Assembly: GCF_051388935.1 (NCBI RefSeq)
Contig: NZ_JBPKBI010000006.1
Location: forward strand, 1 to 64,000
DNA length: 64,000 bases
DNA from: Yinghuangia sp035454725
GTDB taxonomy: Bacteria > Actinomycetota > Actinomycetes > Streptomycetales > Streptomycetaceae
Direction: 5' to 3'
The notes beneath the pieces were generated by a model. It ran no database searches. It saw only the letters and a list, made by a program, of their open reading frames with translations, and had not been told where the DNA came from. The position numbers were made by a program, and so were the translations under genes. This document shows, piece after piece, positions 18,106 through 25,430 of the stretch (position 1 is the first letter of the stretch; every line of letters begins with the position of its first letter).

Positions 18106-18320
18106 AGTCCGGATCGCTCGCGTTCTTCCAGTACGTCGAAATCCAGGAACGCTTCGGCGTTCTCCTGCAACCACCGCAAGGCGCGCGCACGGTCGTCGGC
18201 GCTGATCGCTGCCGCTATGGCCAGCGCGCGGTTGATGGTGTCTCGTTTTGTGGTGGTTCCCAGCCGGTGTTGAGTAAAGGCCAGCATGTCGTTGTCGACG
18301 TCGACCAGGGTTTTGGACAT
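18102..18320 (-). CDS. vapB: VapB-type antitoxin
   Basis: A 72-residue antitoxin. The N-terminus 'MSKTLVDVDNDMLAFTQHRL' followed by 'GTTTKRDTINRALAIAAAI' matches the ribbon-helix-helix/VapB pattern of DNA-binding antitoxins, and the C-terminal acidic segment ('LDFDVLEERERSGL') is where toxins are bound. VapB neutralises VapC by binding its active site and represses the operon together with it. It overlaps the vapC start by four bases. The antitoxin is intact while vapC carries a stop codon, a combination expected when toxin loss is tolerated. Its start is 12 bp from the end of the frameshifted gene upstream. Confidence 0.82.
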   Translation of the reverse strand: MSKTLVDVDNDMLAFTQHRLGTTTKRDTINRALAIAAAISADDRARALRWLQENAEAFLDFDVLEERERSGL

Positions 18321-18332
18321 ACGGGAACCCCC

Positions 18333-19105
18333 TCACATTGCGGCGAGGGCCACAGCGCGCTGGGATCTCACCATCGCTCGCAGTTGGGTAACGCGTGCGG
18401 CAAATGCTTCCGTCTCCGGCCGTGGTGGTGGTGGTGCGGGGGTGGCCGCGCCGGAGCATGGGCCGCACACGGCGGTGCTGTGGCCGCGTGGCAGAGGATC
18501 GCGGCAGGCACGGCACTCGGCGAGCGCGGGTGTGCGTGTGGCCGATTCCCGGCGCGGGTTGGGCAGTTTGCGGGTGAGGCGGTCGGCGAGCAACGCGCGG
18601 GGGTTGCGGATGACTTGAGGGAGTCCTTCGGTGAGGAGGGCTCGGCTGTCCGGTTCGGAGACGCCGGTGGAGAGCCAGTTTTCGGCGAGGTGCGCCAGGC
18701 TTTTTTACCTGGGGTCTTTTTCCCGTCAGGGAACGTTCCCGGTGCACCCTTCGCCGGGCGGCCGGTTCCCGTCGGTGCGGGAAGCGGCGGCTTGGTGGAC
18801 CCGGTGTCGTGCCGGGTGTCACGGATCAGTGTCTCGGTGCGGATGCGGCCGGTTTCGGAGTCCCGGACGGTACGCCGCACGTAGTAATCGGCCTTCACCA
18901 GTTCGTCGAGCGCGTTCGCCACGCCCTGCCGCCCCAGGCCGGCGCGACGGTCGGCGAGGACGCGTACGTCGATGCGCGCGCCGTCGGGAAGGGACAGCAA
19001 GTGGACGAGGACGCCGAGGGCGGGGTAACTGATCCCGGGATCCTGGAGGACGTCGTTGCCGAGCACGCTGAACGCGCGCGTACGCCGGGTAAGCTGAACT
19101 CGCAT
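18333..19105 (-). pseudogene. Helix-turn-helix protein gene with a frameshift in an A6 run
   Basis: The first 120 codons (from ATG 19105) encode 'MRVQLTRRTRAFSVLGNDVL', 'GARIDVRVLADRRAGLGRQG' and 'VANALDELVKADYYVRRTVR', a winged-helix type found in many small Streptomyces accessory proteins. After 'DGKKTPGKKAWRT' the frame becomes unlike protein (Ser/Pro/Arg-rich, ending 18368). Shifting by one base at the AAAAAA run (18704-18709) restores 'SLAHLAENWLSTGVSEPDSR', 'LLADRLTRKLPNPRRE' and an end at 18333 with two CxxC pairs. One A is therefore missing, or transcriptional slippage at A6 makes some full-length protein. I cannot separate mutation, sequencing error and slippage. Function is unknown; DNA binding is likely from the winged helix. 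Confidence 0.72.
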
Positions 19106-19331
19106 TGAAGAGCTGCTTTCTTCGTGCCATGCCCCGGGGTGCGCCAACACCGCCGGGGTCATTTGTGTTGTTGATCCACCACGAAGCGTAGCCGCTCGCA
19201 AGCGCGCCAACCAACGAACCGGACGAAGACCCCACTCGTTGTCGTCACGCGTCCGCCACACCGAGGGCCCGACCTACAGCAACCGCATTGCCCAACGCGG
19301 CACTTCCCGATCACCGCGGCAGGGGCGGCGA

Positions 19332-19385
19332 GCGTTGAGATGTACAAATCCCGTGTCCCTGCGCGGGATTCGTGCGTCTCAACGC
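19332..19385 (-). terminator. Nested hairpin after the XRE-DUF397 operon
   Basis: An outer 9-bp stem GCGTTGAGA (19332-19340) / TCTCAACGC (19377-19385) encloses an inner 7-bp stem AATCCCG (19347-19353) / CGGGATT (19364-19370). It starts 15 bp beyond the DUF397 stop, on the downstream side, so it probably ends that operon. Confidence 0.65.
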
Positions 19386-19399
19386 GCGGAGCCGGGCGT

Positions 19400-19669
19400 T
19401 CAGCGGCCGGCGAGCCGCCGGGTGAAGCCGACCCAGTGTGGGGTGGGGAAGGCGAGTTGGGGGTGGCGGTGATCCTTGGAGTCGCGGACGAGGATGGCGG
19501 GGTGGTTGGGGGCCACCTCGACGCAGTCCCCGCCGGTTGCGGAGTATGAAGACTTGACGAACTTCGCGCGGGGCTCTCCGGGTGGTGCAGCGGCTACCTC
19601 AACGCAGTTGGCGTAACTGTCAGAATAGGTGGACTTGATCCAACTGATCCGGTTGTTACTTGCGCTCAT
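19400..19669 (-). CDS. DUF397-domain protein
   Basis: An 89-residue protein with two copies of the DUF397 signature: 'WIKSTYSDSYANCVEVA' at about 10-26 and 'FVKSSYSATGGDCVEVA' at about 37-53. The second is complete and continues 'ILVRDSKDHRHPQLAFPTPH'. DUF397 proteins are small partners of XRE-type regulators in developmental clusters of Streptomyces (WhiJ/BldB-type sets). In the families studied they oppose the DNA-binding protein. It starts 2 bp after the XRE stop, so the two are co-translated. The doubled N-terminal motif is unusual, since most DUF397 proteins have one. Confidence 0.85.
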   Translation of the reverse strand: MSASNNRISWIKSTYSDSYANCVEVAAAPPGEPRAKFVKSSYSATGGDCVEVAPNHPAILVRDSKDHRHPQLAFPTPHWVGFTRRLAGR

Positions 19670-19671
19670 CG

Positions 19672-20541
19672 TTACCCGTCTCGATCTGGATCGGCAAGCA
19701 AGTCGCGTAGGAAGCGGGAGGTGTCCGTGGTGCTGAGGGCCGCAGAGCGCAGGGAGTCGAAGACCAGCGTGTAGCCGGAGACCTCTGCGGTGCTGTCCAA
19801 ATAGTGGCTGCTCGTGGCGTTTTCCAGGAAAACTGTGCTTCCGATGGTGTCACTTCCGAACGAGAAGATGACGAATGGTGCTGACATACAAGCGTATTCC
19901 GACGGGCTGAGTGGAAGAACCTGCAGTTGAACGTGCGGCAGCTCGACTGCTTCCAACAGCGCTTCGATCTGCGGCCGCCAAACGGATGCGCCACCGAGTC
20001 TGCCCGTCAGCGCGGGCTCCCAGATGATCGCGTGGAACCGTGAGGTCGCATTGGTCAGCAGGTGTCGGCGGCGCTCTTGTCGGATGTCGACGAGCTGGTC
20101 GGCCTTGTCGCGGGAGATGAGCGCCGGGTTCGACTGAAGCAGCGCGCGTGTGTAGCCCTCGGTTTGGAGTAGCCCCGGCACGTTGGTCACCTGCCATGTC
20201 CGGATGTAGCTCGCGTCGGTCTCAAGTCCGATGAACTCCGCGTAGTGCGGGGGAATCGTGTCCCCGTAGGACTCCCACCAACCCTCCTTGTTGCTGTTCC
20301 GTGCCAGGTGTTCGAGGTACCGGCGCTGATGCTCGTCGCTCACGGCGTAGGTATCGAGCATCAAGAGGAGTTCACCGACACGCGTGGTCACGATGCCGTT
20401 CTCCATCCGGCTGATCTTGGCCTCGCTACATCCCAGCACTTGCGAGACTTGCAGCATCGTCAGGTCATGGCTTTCGCGAAGCCGACGCAGTTCGGCGCCC
20501 AGACGTCGTGAGCGAACAGTCGGCTTTCCGCCAGCAGGCAT
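19672..20541 (-). CDS. XRE-family regulator with DUF5753 (Scr1/WhiJ-like) domain
   Basis: A 289-residue protein. Residues 10-70 are a helix-turn-helix: 'RRLGAELRRLRESHDLTMLQ' then 'VSQVLGCSEAKISRMENGIV'. The C-terminal two thirds is the DUF5753-type domain found in Scr1/WhiJ-like proteins ('GLLQTEGYTRALLQ', 'IWEPALTGRLGG', 'LQVLPLSPSEYACMSAPFVI'). WhiJ-type genes form sets with DUF397 proteins and anti-sigma-like ATPases and act on development and antibiotic production in Streptomyces. I chose ATG 20541; a start at 20601 would add a poorly supported leader. Three GACTTG-type repeats in the divergent upstream region are the likely binding sites. Confidence 0.88.
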   Translation of the reverse strand: MPAGGKPTVRSRRLGAELRRLRESHDLTMLQVSQVLGCSEAKISRMENGIVTTRVGELLLMLDTYAVSDEHQRRYLEHLARNSNKEGWWESYGDTIPPHYAEFIGLETDASYIRTWQVTNVPGLLQTEGYTRALLQSNPALISRDKADQLVDIRQERRRHLLTNATSRFHAIIWEPALTGRLGGASVWRPQIEALLEAVELPHVQLQVLPLSPSEYACMSAPFVIFSFGSDTIGSTVFLENATSSHYLDSTAEVSGYTLVFDSLRSAALSTTDTSRFLRDLLADPDRDG

Positions 20542-20585
20542 GGTGGCTCCCCTGGGTGAACGGGACACGGATAGCTCGATCGAGT

Positions 20586-20675
20586 GACTTGATGTCAGCA
20601 AGACTTGCAGTCAATTCCATCTGACACGCATGGTAGCCGAATCACATCAGAGCGTGTCCGTTGAGACTTGAGTCA
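20586..20675. promoter_or_regulatory. Three GACTTG-N-GTCA-type repeats between the XRE and ATPase genes
   Basis: GACTTGATGTCA (20586-20597), GACTTGCAGTCA (20602-20613) and GACTTGAGTCA (20665-20675) lie in the 149-bp divergent region. The first two are 16 bp apart; the third is one base shorter and lies 16 bp before the ATPase start. Each is roughly a dyad (GACTTGA / TGAGTC-like). They probably bind the XRE regulator and may control both directions. Confidence 0.6.
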
Positions 20676-20690
20676 TTTCAGAGGTGCGCC

Positions 20691-21137
20691 ATGCCGTCTG
20701 TGCTCCCCGAACCCCGCCAATGGTGGGTCCCCGCCGAGCCCGCCTTCGTCCCCCTGATGCGGCGTCAAGTCCTCGCCGCCGTCCGCGAATGGAAGGTGTG
20801 CGACGACGCTGACGCCTTCGACGACATCGCCGTCTGCGCTTCCGAACTCGTCACCAACGGCGTCGACCACGCCTGGACATCCACGATCGGGGTCAGCGTT
20901 GCCTGGACCGGAACCGCCGTCCGCATCGAGGTGATCGACAAGGATCCGCTGATCCCCTCGCGTGGTGACGCGGACCTCAGCGACGTCCATGGCCGAGGCC
21001 TGGCGCTGCTCGAAGCGCTCGGCACGTGGGGCTCGGAGCGCAGGTCGTGCGGCAAGGTCGTGTGGGCGGAGATCCCCGTCCCCGTTGCCTCGGCGGCGAG
21101 CGTACCCCCAGCCCGGAGCAAGACGGGAACTAACTGA
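20691..21137 (+). CDS. ATP-binding protein of the anti-sigma-factor kinase type (RsbW/AbaA-like)
   Basis: A 148-residue HATPase_c protein. The N-box is 'CASELVTNGVDHAW' (about 52-65) with the Mg-binding Asn, and the G-box is 'GRGLALLEALGTWG' (about 103-116). Family members such as RsbW or SpoIIAB bind sigma factors and phosphorylate anti-anti-sigma proteins; in WhiJ-type clusters they accompany an XRE and a DUF397 protein, as here. The divergent XRE gene is 149 bp away. The ATG at 20691 follows GAGGTG. The last 8 bp overlap the end of the convergent HEAT-repeat gene. Confidence 0.85.
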   Translation: MPSVLPEPRQWWVPAEPAFVPLMRRQVLAAVREWKVCDDADAFDDIAVCASELVTNGVDHAWTSTIGVSVAWTGTAVRIEVIDKDPLIPSRGDADLSDVHGRGLALLEALGTWGSERRSCGKVVWAEIPVPVASAASVPPARSKTGTN

Positions 21138-22365
21138 GCCAGGGCGGCTCTGGCGAGTAACCACCCGGCCGGGGATGCGTACTGCGCCGGTCCAGGTGTT
21201 CGTTCAGGTGCACGTCGTTGAGCATGTGCGGAAGATCTTCCGCCTTGATCCGGGGCAGCGTTTCGCGGGATGGTCCCCAGACCCAAAGTGATGACGCTGC
21301 AAGGGCGGTGAGCACAGCGTCTTGGTCAGGCGTGAGTTCGTGTTCGTGCTCCGGGACGCCCTCTGGAACGAGCGACAGCAGTCGGGACGCACCGCCGACG
21401 CCGTAGTCGCCGAAGGAAACCTGGCCTTGCAGATGGGGTAGAACTGCCACTGCGGCAGGCAGCAACTCGTCGATGGAGGCTGTGCGTTCGACAGCGGCCT
21501 CGAACAGAGTGCCTGCGACATACCGATGCCGAATTTTCGGTAGCGGTCGGACGAACCAGCCGTCGGCGGCAACTGGGTTGGCGAGGGCGGCGAGCAGGAC
21601 CCGGGTGGCGTCCGGATTCTCCGCGCATGCCGGGGCGAGCGCGGCAAGGGCGCGGATCGCCGGGTCGGAGTCCTTCAGACAGGCACTGGTGTCCTGGCGC
21701 CACGCGACGCCGATGGTCAGGACCGCGGTCGCACGCTCGTGCCGGTCGGTCGCGTCGGCGAGCACGCCGCGCAACTCCACAGTGGCGGCGTTGCGTTCGT
21801 CAGCCAGCGTGGGAGTCTCCAGCAACGGCACACGCGCGGCGCGGGCGGCATCGCGTGTCTCGGCGTCAGGATCGTCCAGGTAGCGGGCGACCGCCGCGTA
21901 CAACTCGGGCCGGATCACGCGGAAGGCTTCCAGTTCCGGATAGCTGTACCCAGGGGAGTCGTGTTCGCCCCACGCGGCGTCCTCCGCGAAGTCACGGAGA
22001 CAGTGGATGATTTTGACGCGGAGACTGGGCTGGGCGCCGTCGCTTTCCCCGGAACGCGGATCGTCGAGGATCGCGGCCAAGTACCGGCCCACGACCGCCG
22101 AGACACCGTAGAAGCTGCTCTGGTGGAATGCGAGCGCGCAGACATGGCCCAAGGTGTCGGCCCTGACGGCCGGATCCGACGCCGACAACTGCCGCAGGAG
22201 GTCGGGCAAGTCGGGTATCGGGTCCTCGCTGGAATAGGGCGGTAGCGGGTAGCCGACCGCCGGCCCATACGCATGGTCGAGCACGCTCCAGTCCGTCTCA
22301 TCGAGCAACACGGCAGCGGCTGGGGGAAGCAAAAACGTCACGACACGAGCGGCGTTTTCGGCCAT
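21130..22365 (-). CDS. HEAT-repeat-like protein of unknown function
   Basis: A 411-residue soluble protein made of helical pairs. Repeats with D-P-x-(V/I)-R spacing are visible: 'LSASDPAVRADTLGHVCALA', 'YLDDPDAETRDAARAARVPL', 'LKDSDPAIRALAALAPACAE'. HEAT-like solenoids bind proteins or nucleic acids; no enzyme motif is seen. The N-terminal 20 residues are hydrophobic but without a membrane-anchor pattern. Similar proteins occur scattered in Streptomyces genomes, often near immunity-like or accessory genes, so a role in conflict or as immunity protein is possible but unproven. It overlaps the convergent ATPase gene by 8 bp. Confidence 0.7.
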   Translation of the reverse strand: MAENAARVVTFLLPPAAAVLLDETDWSVLDHAYGPAVGYPLPPYSSEDPIPDLPDLLRQLSASDPAVRADTLGHVCALAFHQSSFYGVSAVVGRYLAAILDDPRSGESDGAQPSLRVKIIHCLRDFAEDAAWGEHDSPGYSYPELEAFRVIRPELYAAVARYLDDPDAETRDAARAARVPLLETPTLADERNAATVELRGVLADATDRHERATAVLTIGVAWRQDTSACLKDSDPAIRALAALAPACAENPDATRVLLAALANPVAADGWFVRPLPKIRHRYVAGTLFEAAVERTASIDELLPAAVAVLPHLQGQVSFGDYGVGGASRLLSLVPEGVPEHEHELTPDQDAVLTALAASSLWVWGPSRETLPRIKAEDLPHMLNDVHLNEHLDRRSTHPRPGGYSPEPPWLS

Positions 22366-22484
22366 GATTCCGGTTCGAAAAACGAAAGACGTATTCCGGT
22401 TTCGCTGATTCTCGCCGCGGTCGGTGCCTTCAGATGATCAAATTTCCTTGGCATACTGCACACGGGTAGCGGTGCAGCCGGGGG

Positions 22485-22877
22485 GTGCGATGGGGGATTG
22501 GCAGGCGCGCGCACTGCGGATCGCAACTCCGCTTTTATCTGCCGTGCTTGTGGGTAGAGTTGCCGGTCGGCCGCAGCAGCCTGTACGACCCGGAAATCAC
22601 CCGCATCATCGAGCCCACACAGCGCTGGGTCCTGGCCAGCCCGGTGCTGCGGCTAAATATCGAGACCAACAGGCACGACGCCGAGCGCCTGCCGCACGGT
22701 GTGATTGTCTTCTAGGGCACGGACCTGCCGAACCCCGCGCCCGATCCAGGCCGCGTCAATACCCCGTTGCGGGATTCACAGATTTTCGCCGAGCACATGT
22801 CGCATGTGCTGAACATGCTGGAGTTGAGTTCACCGAGTGAGGCAGTCGATGGATATCCGCAGCACGGAGTTCCCTAA
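22485..22877 (+). pseudogene. Probable gene with an in-frame amber codon upstream of the radical SAM gene
   Basis: From about 22580 the frame has strongly G/C-ending codons: 'SLYDPEITRIIEPTQRWVLA', 'RLNIETNRHDAERLPHGVIV'. A TAG at 22713-22715 interrupts it, and the same frame goes on as 'GTDLPNPAPDPGRVNTPLRD' and 'SQIFAEHMSHVLNMLELSSP' to a TAA at 22877. The TAG could be a CAG-to-TAG change. The last 29 bp overlap the start of the radical SAM gene, so the two were probably co-translated. The 5' limit is uncertain: a better ribosome site (GGGGGG) precedes an ATG at 22490 in another frame. The family is not recognised. Confidence 0.45.
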
Positions 22878-23637
22878 GTCCATATGTGTACGGCTCACCC
22901 GCCGTTGCAACGCCGCGTGTGCCTTCTGCCAGGCGCCGGATACGAGCCGCGCAGAGCTGTCGGAGGAGCAGCTCCGAGCGGTTTCCAAGGGCTTGGCGTC
23001 GCGTGGCGTGCGCTCGCTGAAGTTCTCCGGCGGGGAGCCCACCGTGCGGCGGGACCTTCCGCGCATCGTGAGCGGAGCGGCGGCGGCCGGATTGAAGCCG
23101 GTGGTCATCACCAACGGCCTGCTCGTACGCCCCGAGCTGATCGAGACGTGTGCGCGGGTGGGCGGCGAATTGAAATTCAGCGTGCACCGCCCGGACTCCG
23201 GCAACGATGAAGTGCTGCGCGTACGGTCGTTCGACCGGGTCGTCGCGAACATGTCCCGGGCCATCGACGCCGGAGTGCGTGTATCGGTCAACACTGTCGT
23301 TACCCGGCAACAATCGGCGGAACTACGCGCCATGGTGGATTTCGCACGCCGCGTCGGGGCGTGGAAAGTGAGTTTTATTCCCGTGGTGCCGCGAGGCCGG
23401 GCTGCCGAGCAGCAAGAGTTCGTGTTGAGTGAAGCCGAAGTGGGCCGCGTGCGAAGTGAAGTCGATGCGCTGGCGCAAGAGTTTCACGGCTTAGTGACCG
23501 TCCGATGTATCGATATAAGGAAAAATGACTACTGGATCATAGAAAACGATGGTGATCTGTGGGTGGAGAGGGCATCCGAAGCCACGGATGTCCGTATCTG
23601 TGATATCCATGAAATCGTTTCCCTGGCAGCCGTCTGA
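22849..23637 (+). CDS. Radical SAM protein, orphan, with a TTA codon
   Basis: A 262-residue radical SAM enzyme. The [4Fe-4S] motif CxxxCxxC is in 'TRRCNAACAFCQAP' (Cys at about 20, 24, 27), and 'LKFSGGEPTVRRDL' supplies the SAM-binding GGEP motif. The barrel continues through 'GLKPVVITNGLLVRPEL' and 'VSVNTVVTRQQSAELRAMVD'. There is no SPASM or twitch cysteine cluster, so it is shorter than MoaA or most peptide-modifying enzymes. Residue 215 is a TTA leucine codon (23491-23493), which in Streptomyces makes translation depend on the rare bldA tRNA. The last 50 codons are A/T-richer than the surroundings, hinting at transfer. Start is ATG 22849, or GTG 22837. Substrate unknown; the upstream partner gene is broken. 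Confidence 0.82.
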   Translation: MDIRSTEFPKSICVRLTRRCNAACAFCQAPDTSRAELSEEQLRAVSKGLASRGVRSLKFSGGEPTVRRDLPRIVSGAAAAGLKPVVITNGLLVRPELIETCARVGGELKFSVHRPDSGNDEVLRVRSFDRVVANMSRAIDAGVRVSVNTVVTRQQSAELRAMVDFARRVGAWKVSFIPVVPRGRAAEQQEFVLSEAEVGRVRSEVDALAQEFHGLVTVRCIDIRKNDYWIIENDGDLWVERASEATDVRICDIHEIVSLAAV

Positions 23638-23684
23638 TTTGCAACTCCTGGCGGGGTCCCATGGTCTTTCGGCAACGATCATCT

Positions 23685-23850
23685 ATGACAAAAACCGCGC
23701 ACATGGCCGACGTGCTCGTGGAAAATGATGCAGCGGTGCCTCGACCTGGCACATGAGGCTGCCTCGGTGGGCAACTACGCCCTCGGTGTTTTGGTGTTCC
23801 GGAACGATGAGGTGCTCGCGGAGTCGGGCAGCCGACGGTATCGGCGATGA
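23685..23850 (+). pseudogene. Nucleoside/cytidine deaminase-like remnant
   Basis: From ATG 23685 one frame gives 'MTKTAHMADVLVEN' and from ATG 23725 another gives 'MMQRCLDLAHEAASVGNYAL' and 'GVLVFRNDEVLAESGSR'. Together they resemble the first 45 residues of a nucleoside deaminase (helix 1, then strand 1 and 2 up to just before the zinc-binding HAE). The frame ends at 23850 and neither the HAE nor the PCxxC motif follows. It is probably a truncated, frameshifted copy. Evidence is only local similarity recalled from the family. Confidence 0.4.
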
Positions 23851-24091
23851 CAACGCCCCACCGCACATCCCCCTCCGCCGCTCGGTTGCAGGTCCGGCGG
23901 GCGGCTTGGCCCCGCACCCTGGAAGTTTCGAACTCGTGGGGGAAGGGCTTCGTTCGGGGCCAGGGCCGAGGAGGAGACGTAGCCGGACACGCTGGTATGC
24001 GAGCCGGCGGCCGACGTGCCCCGGTTGTTGTTGGAGTGTTCTTGGGGCGTCTGGGATTATGTCGCGTCCGAAGCAGGCGGCCGGGGGGAGC

Positions 24092-24820
24092 ATGATGCTG
24101 ATTCGTCGTGGAATGACGGGTGTTGCGGGGGTGTTGTTCGTCGTCGGGGGGCTGGGGGCGTGCAGCGACGGTGCCAAGGAGGTGGTGGACTCCGCGGCCA
24201 GGACGACCGACGCGGCGGCGATGGACTGCGACGATCCGAAGATTCCGGTGGGGGAGTGGAAGAAACGGTGTGCGTCACAGTCGCCGTCCAAGGATTCGGC
24301 GAAGGAGACCGCGAAGGAGACCGCCGAGGCTTCGGAGTCGCCGTCGTCTCGGGCGACCGCCTCGCAGGAAGAGGCCGCGTCTGATTCGCCTACGGCGCGT
24401 ACGCCGGGCGCGTCAGCGAACGTCGGCGACAAGATCGCGCTGACGGGCAGGGACGGCCAGAAGTTCGATGTGACGCTGGTTCTGGTGGTCGACCCGGCGC
24501 AGCCCAGGGACACGTACTCCACACCCGACCCCGGCAACCGCCTGGTCGCACTGCAATGGCGGGTCACCAACACCGGGACGGTCATCGTCGACGCGGTGCC
24601 GGCGTTCTCCACAAAGCTGATCGACGAGCAGGGCCAGGTCTTCGAACTCTCCTTCGGCGCACGTGCCGTGGGCGTCGAGTTCCCGACATCGGTGCAGATT
24701 CCGCCCGGTGACTCCCGCCTGGGCTTCGTGACCTACGAGATCCCCACTAGCGCAAAGGTCGTCAAGGCCGAGTTCGAAGGCGGCTACAACGAGCCGTCCG
24801 GGCAGTGGCGGGTGGCGTGA
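24092..24820 (+). CDS. Secreted lipoprotein with a DUF4352-like domain
   Basis: A 242-residue protein. A basic start, hydrophobic stretch and lipobox 'GGLGAC' (Cys about 25) predict export and lipid anchoring. Residues 30-110 are a Ser/Thr/Glu/Ala-rich linker with 'KETAKETAEASESPSS', and residues 110-242 form an immunoglobulin-like DUF4352 (telokin-like) domain: 'VGDKIALTGRDGQKFDVTLV', 'RLVALQWRVTNTGTVIVDAV', 'TYEIPTSAKVVKAEFEGGYN'. Function of this domain is unknown; it is common in surface lipoproteins. The ATG at 24092 follows GGGGGGAG. Its 3' end overlaps the convergent gene by 59 bp. Confidence 0.82.
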   Translation: MMLIRRGMTGVAGVLFVVGGLGACSDGAKEVVDSAARTTDAAAMDCDDPKIPVGEWKKRCASQSPSKDSAKETAKETAEASESPSSRATASQEEAASDSPTARTPGASANVGDKIALTGRDGQKFDVTLVLVVDPAQPRDTYSTPDPGNRLVALQWRVTNTGTVIVDAVPAFSTKLIDEQGQVFELSFGARAVGVEFPTSVQIPPGDSRLGFVTYEIPTSAKVVKAEFEGGYNEPSGQWRVA

Positions 24821-25214
24821 CCCGACGGCTCAGCGCCTCGGCGGCGGCCAGGGCCGTTCCCGCGGCGGCCGACGCGCCCGCCAGGGTGGCGATCACGACG
24901 CGCGTGCGCGGGAGTTCGGGCCAGTGGTGGCGGGTGACGAGGGTGTCGCCGACGTCGGCGGCGGCCGAGGCGAGGGCCCAACCGGTGAAGCCGCGGCCGG
25001 TGAGGGCGCTCGCGGCGGTGCCCGCGCCCAGGGCGATGTCGCGTACGCCCAGTGCCCGTGCGAAGACGGTGGCCCCGGCCGTGTCGGAGTCGCGGCCGAT
25101 CCAGGGGCGCGATACCAGCGGGGGCGCGGTGATCGCCACGACGCCCAGTGCGACCCGGGCGGCACCCCACCCCGCGCCCGCCCAGCGCACCTTCTTGCTC
25201 GGATCAAGGGCCAT
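24762..25214 (-). CDS. Small membrane protein of unknown function
   Basis: A 150-residue protein with about three hydrophobic segments: 'GAARVALGVVAITAPPLV', 'DIALGAGTAASALTG' and 'VVIATLAGASAAAGTALAAA'. The pattern 'WIGRDSDTAGATVFARALGV' followed by 'RDIALG' is found in many actinobacterial small membrane proteins of about 130 residues with no assigned function. The C-terminal 20 residues (Arg-rich) extend into the 3' end of the convergent lipoprotein gene, so the true protein may work without that tail. Start ATG 25214 follows GAAGGAGG. Confidence 0.7.
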   Translation of the reverse strand: MALDPSKKVRWAGAGWGAARVALGVVAITAPPLVSRPWIGRDSDTAGATVFARALGVRDIALGAGTAASALTGRGFTGWALASAAADVGDTLVTRHHWPELPRTRVVIATLAGASAAAGTALAAAEALSRRVTPPATARTARCSRLRTRP

Positions 25215-25430
25215 CGCGACCTCCTTCGGGGAACCTCAGGCGACCGTACCGCCTGGTCCGTGCGATTCCGCCGCAAGACTTCCGCGCGGGCGGCGACCGG
25301 ATCGGCTCGGGAGTGTCTCGATGCCCGCCCCTTCCGGCAATTCGCGAACCGCGCGGTGCCTTCGGCGTCGGGTGTCCCGCGCGGAACTCGCCTCAGCCGG
25401 ATGACGGTGAGCAGACGGCCGGTGGCGCTT

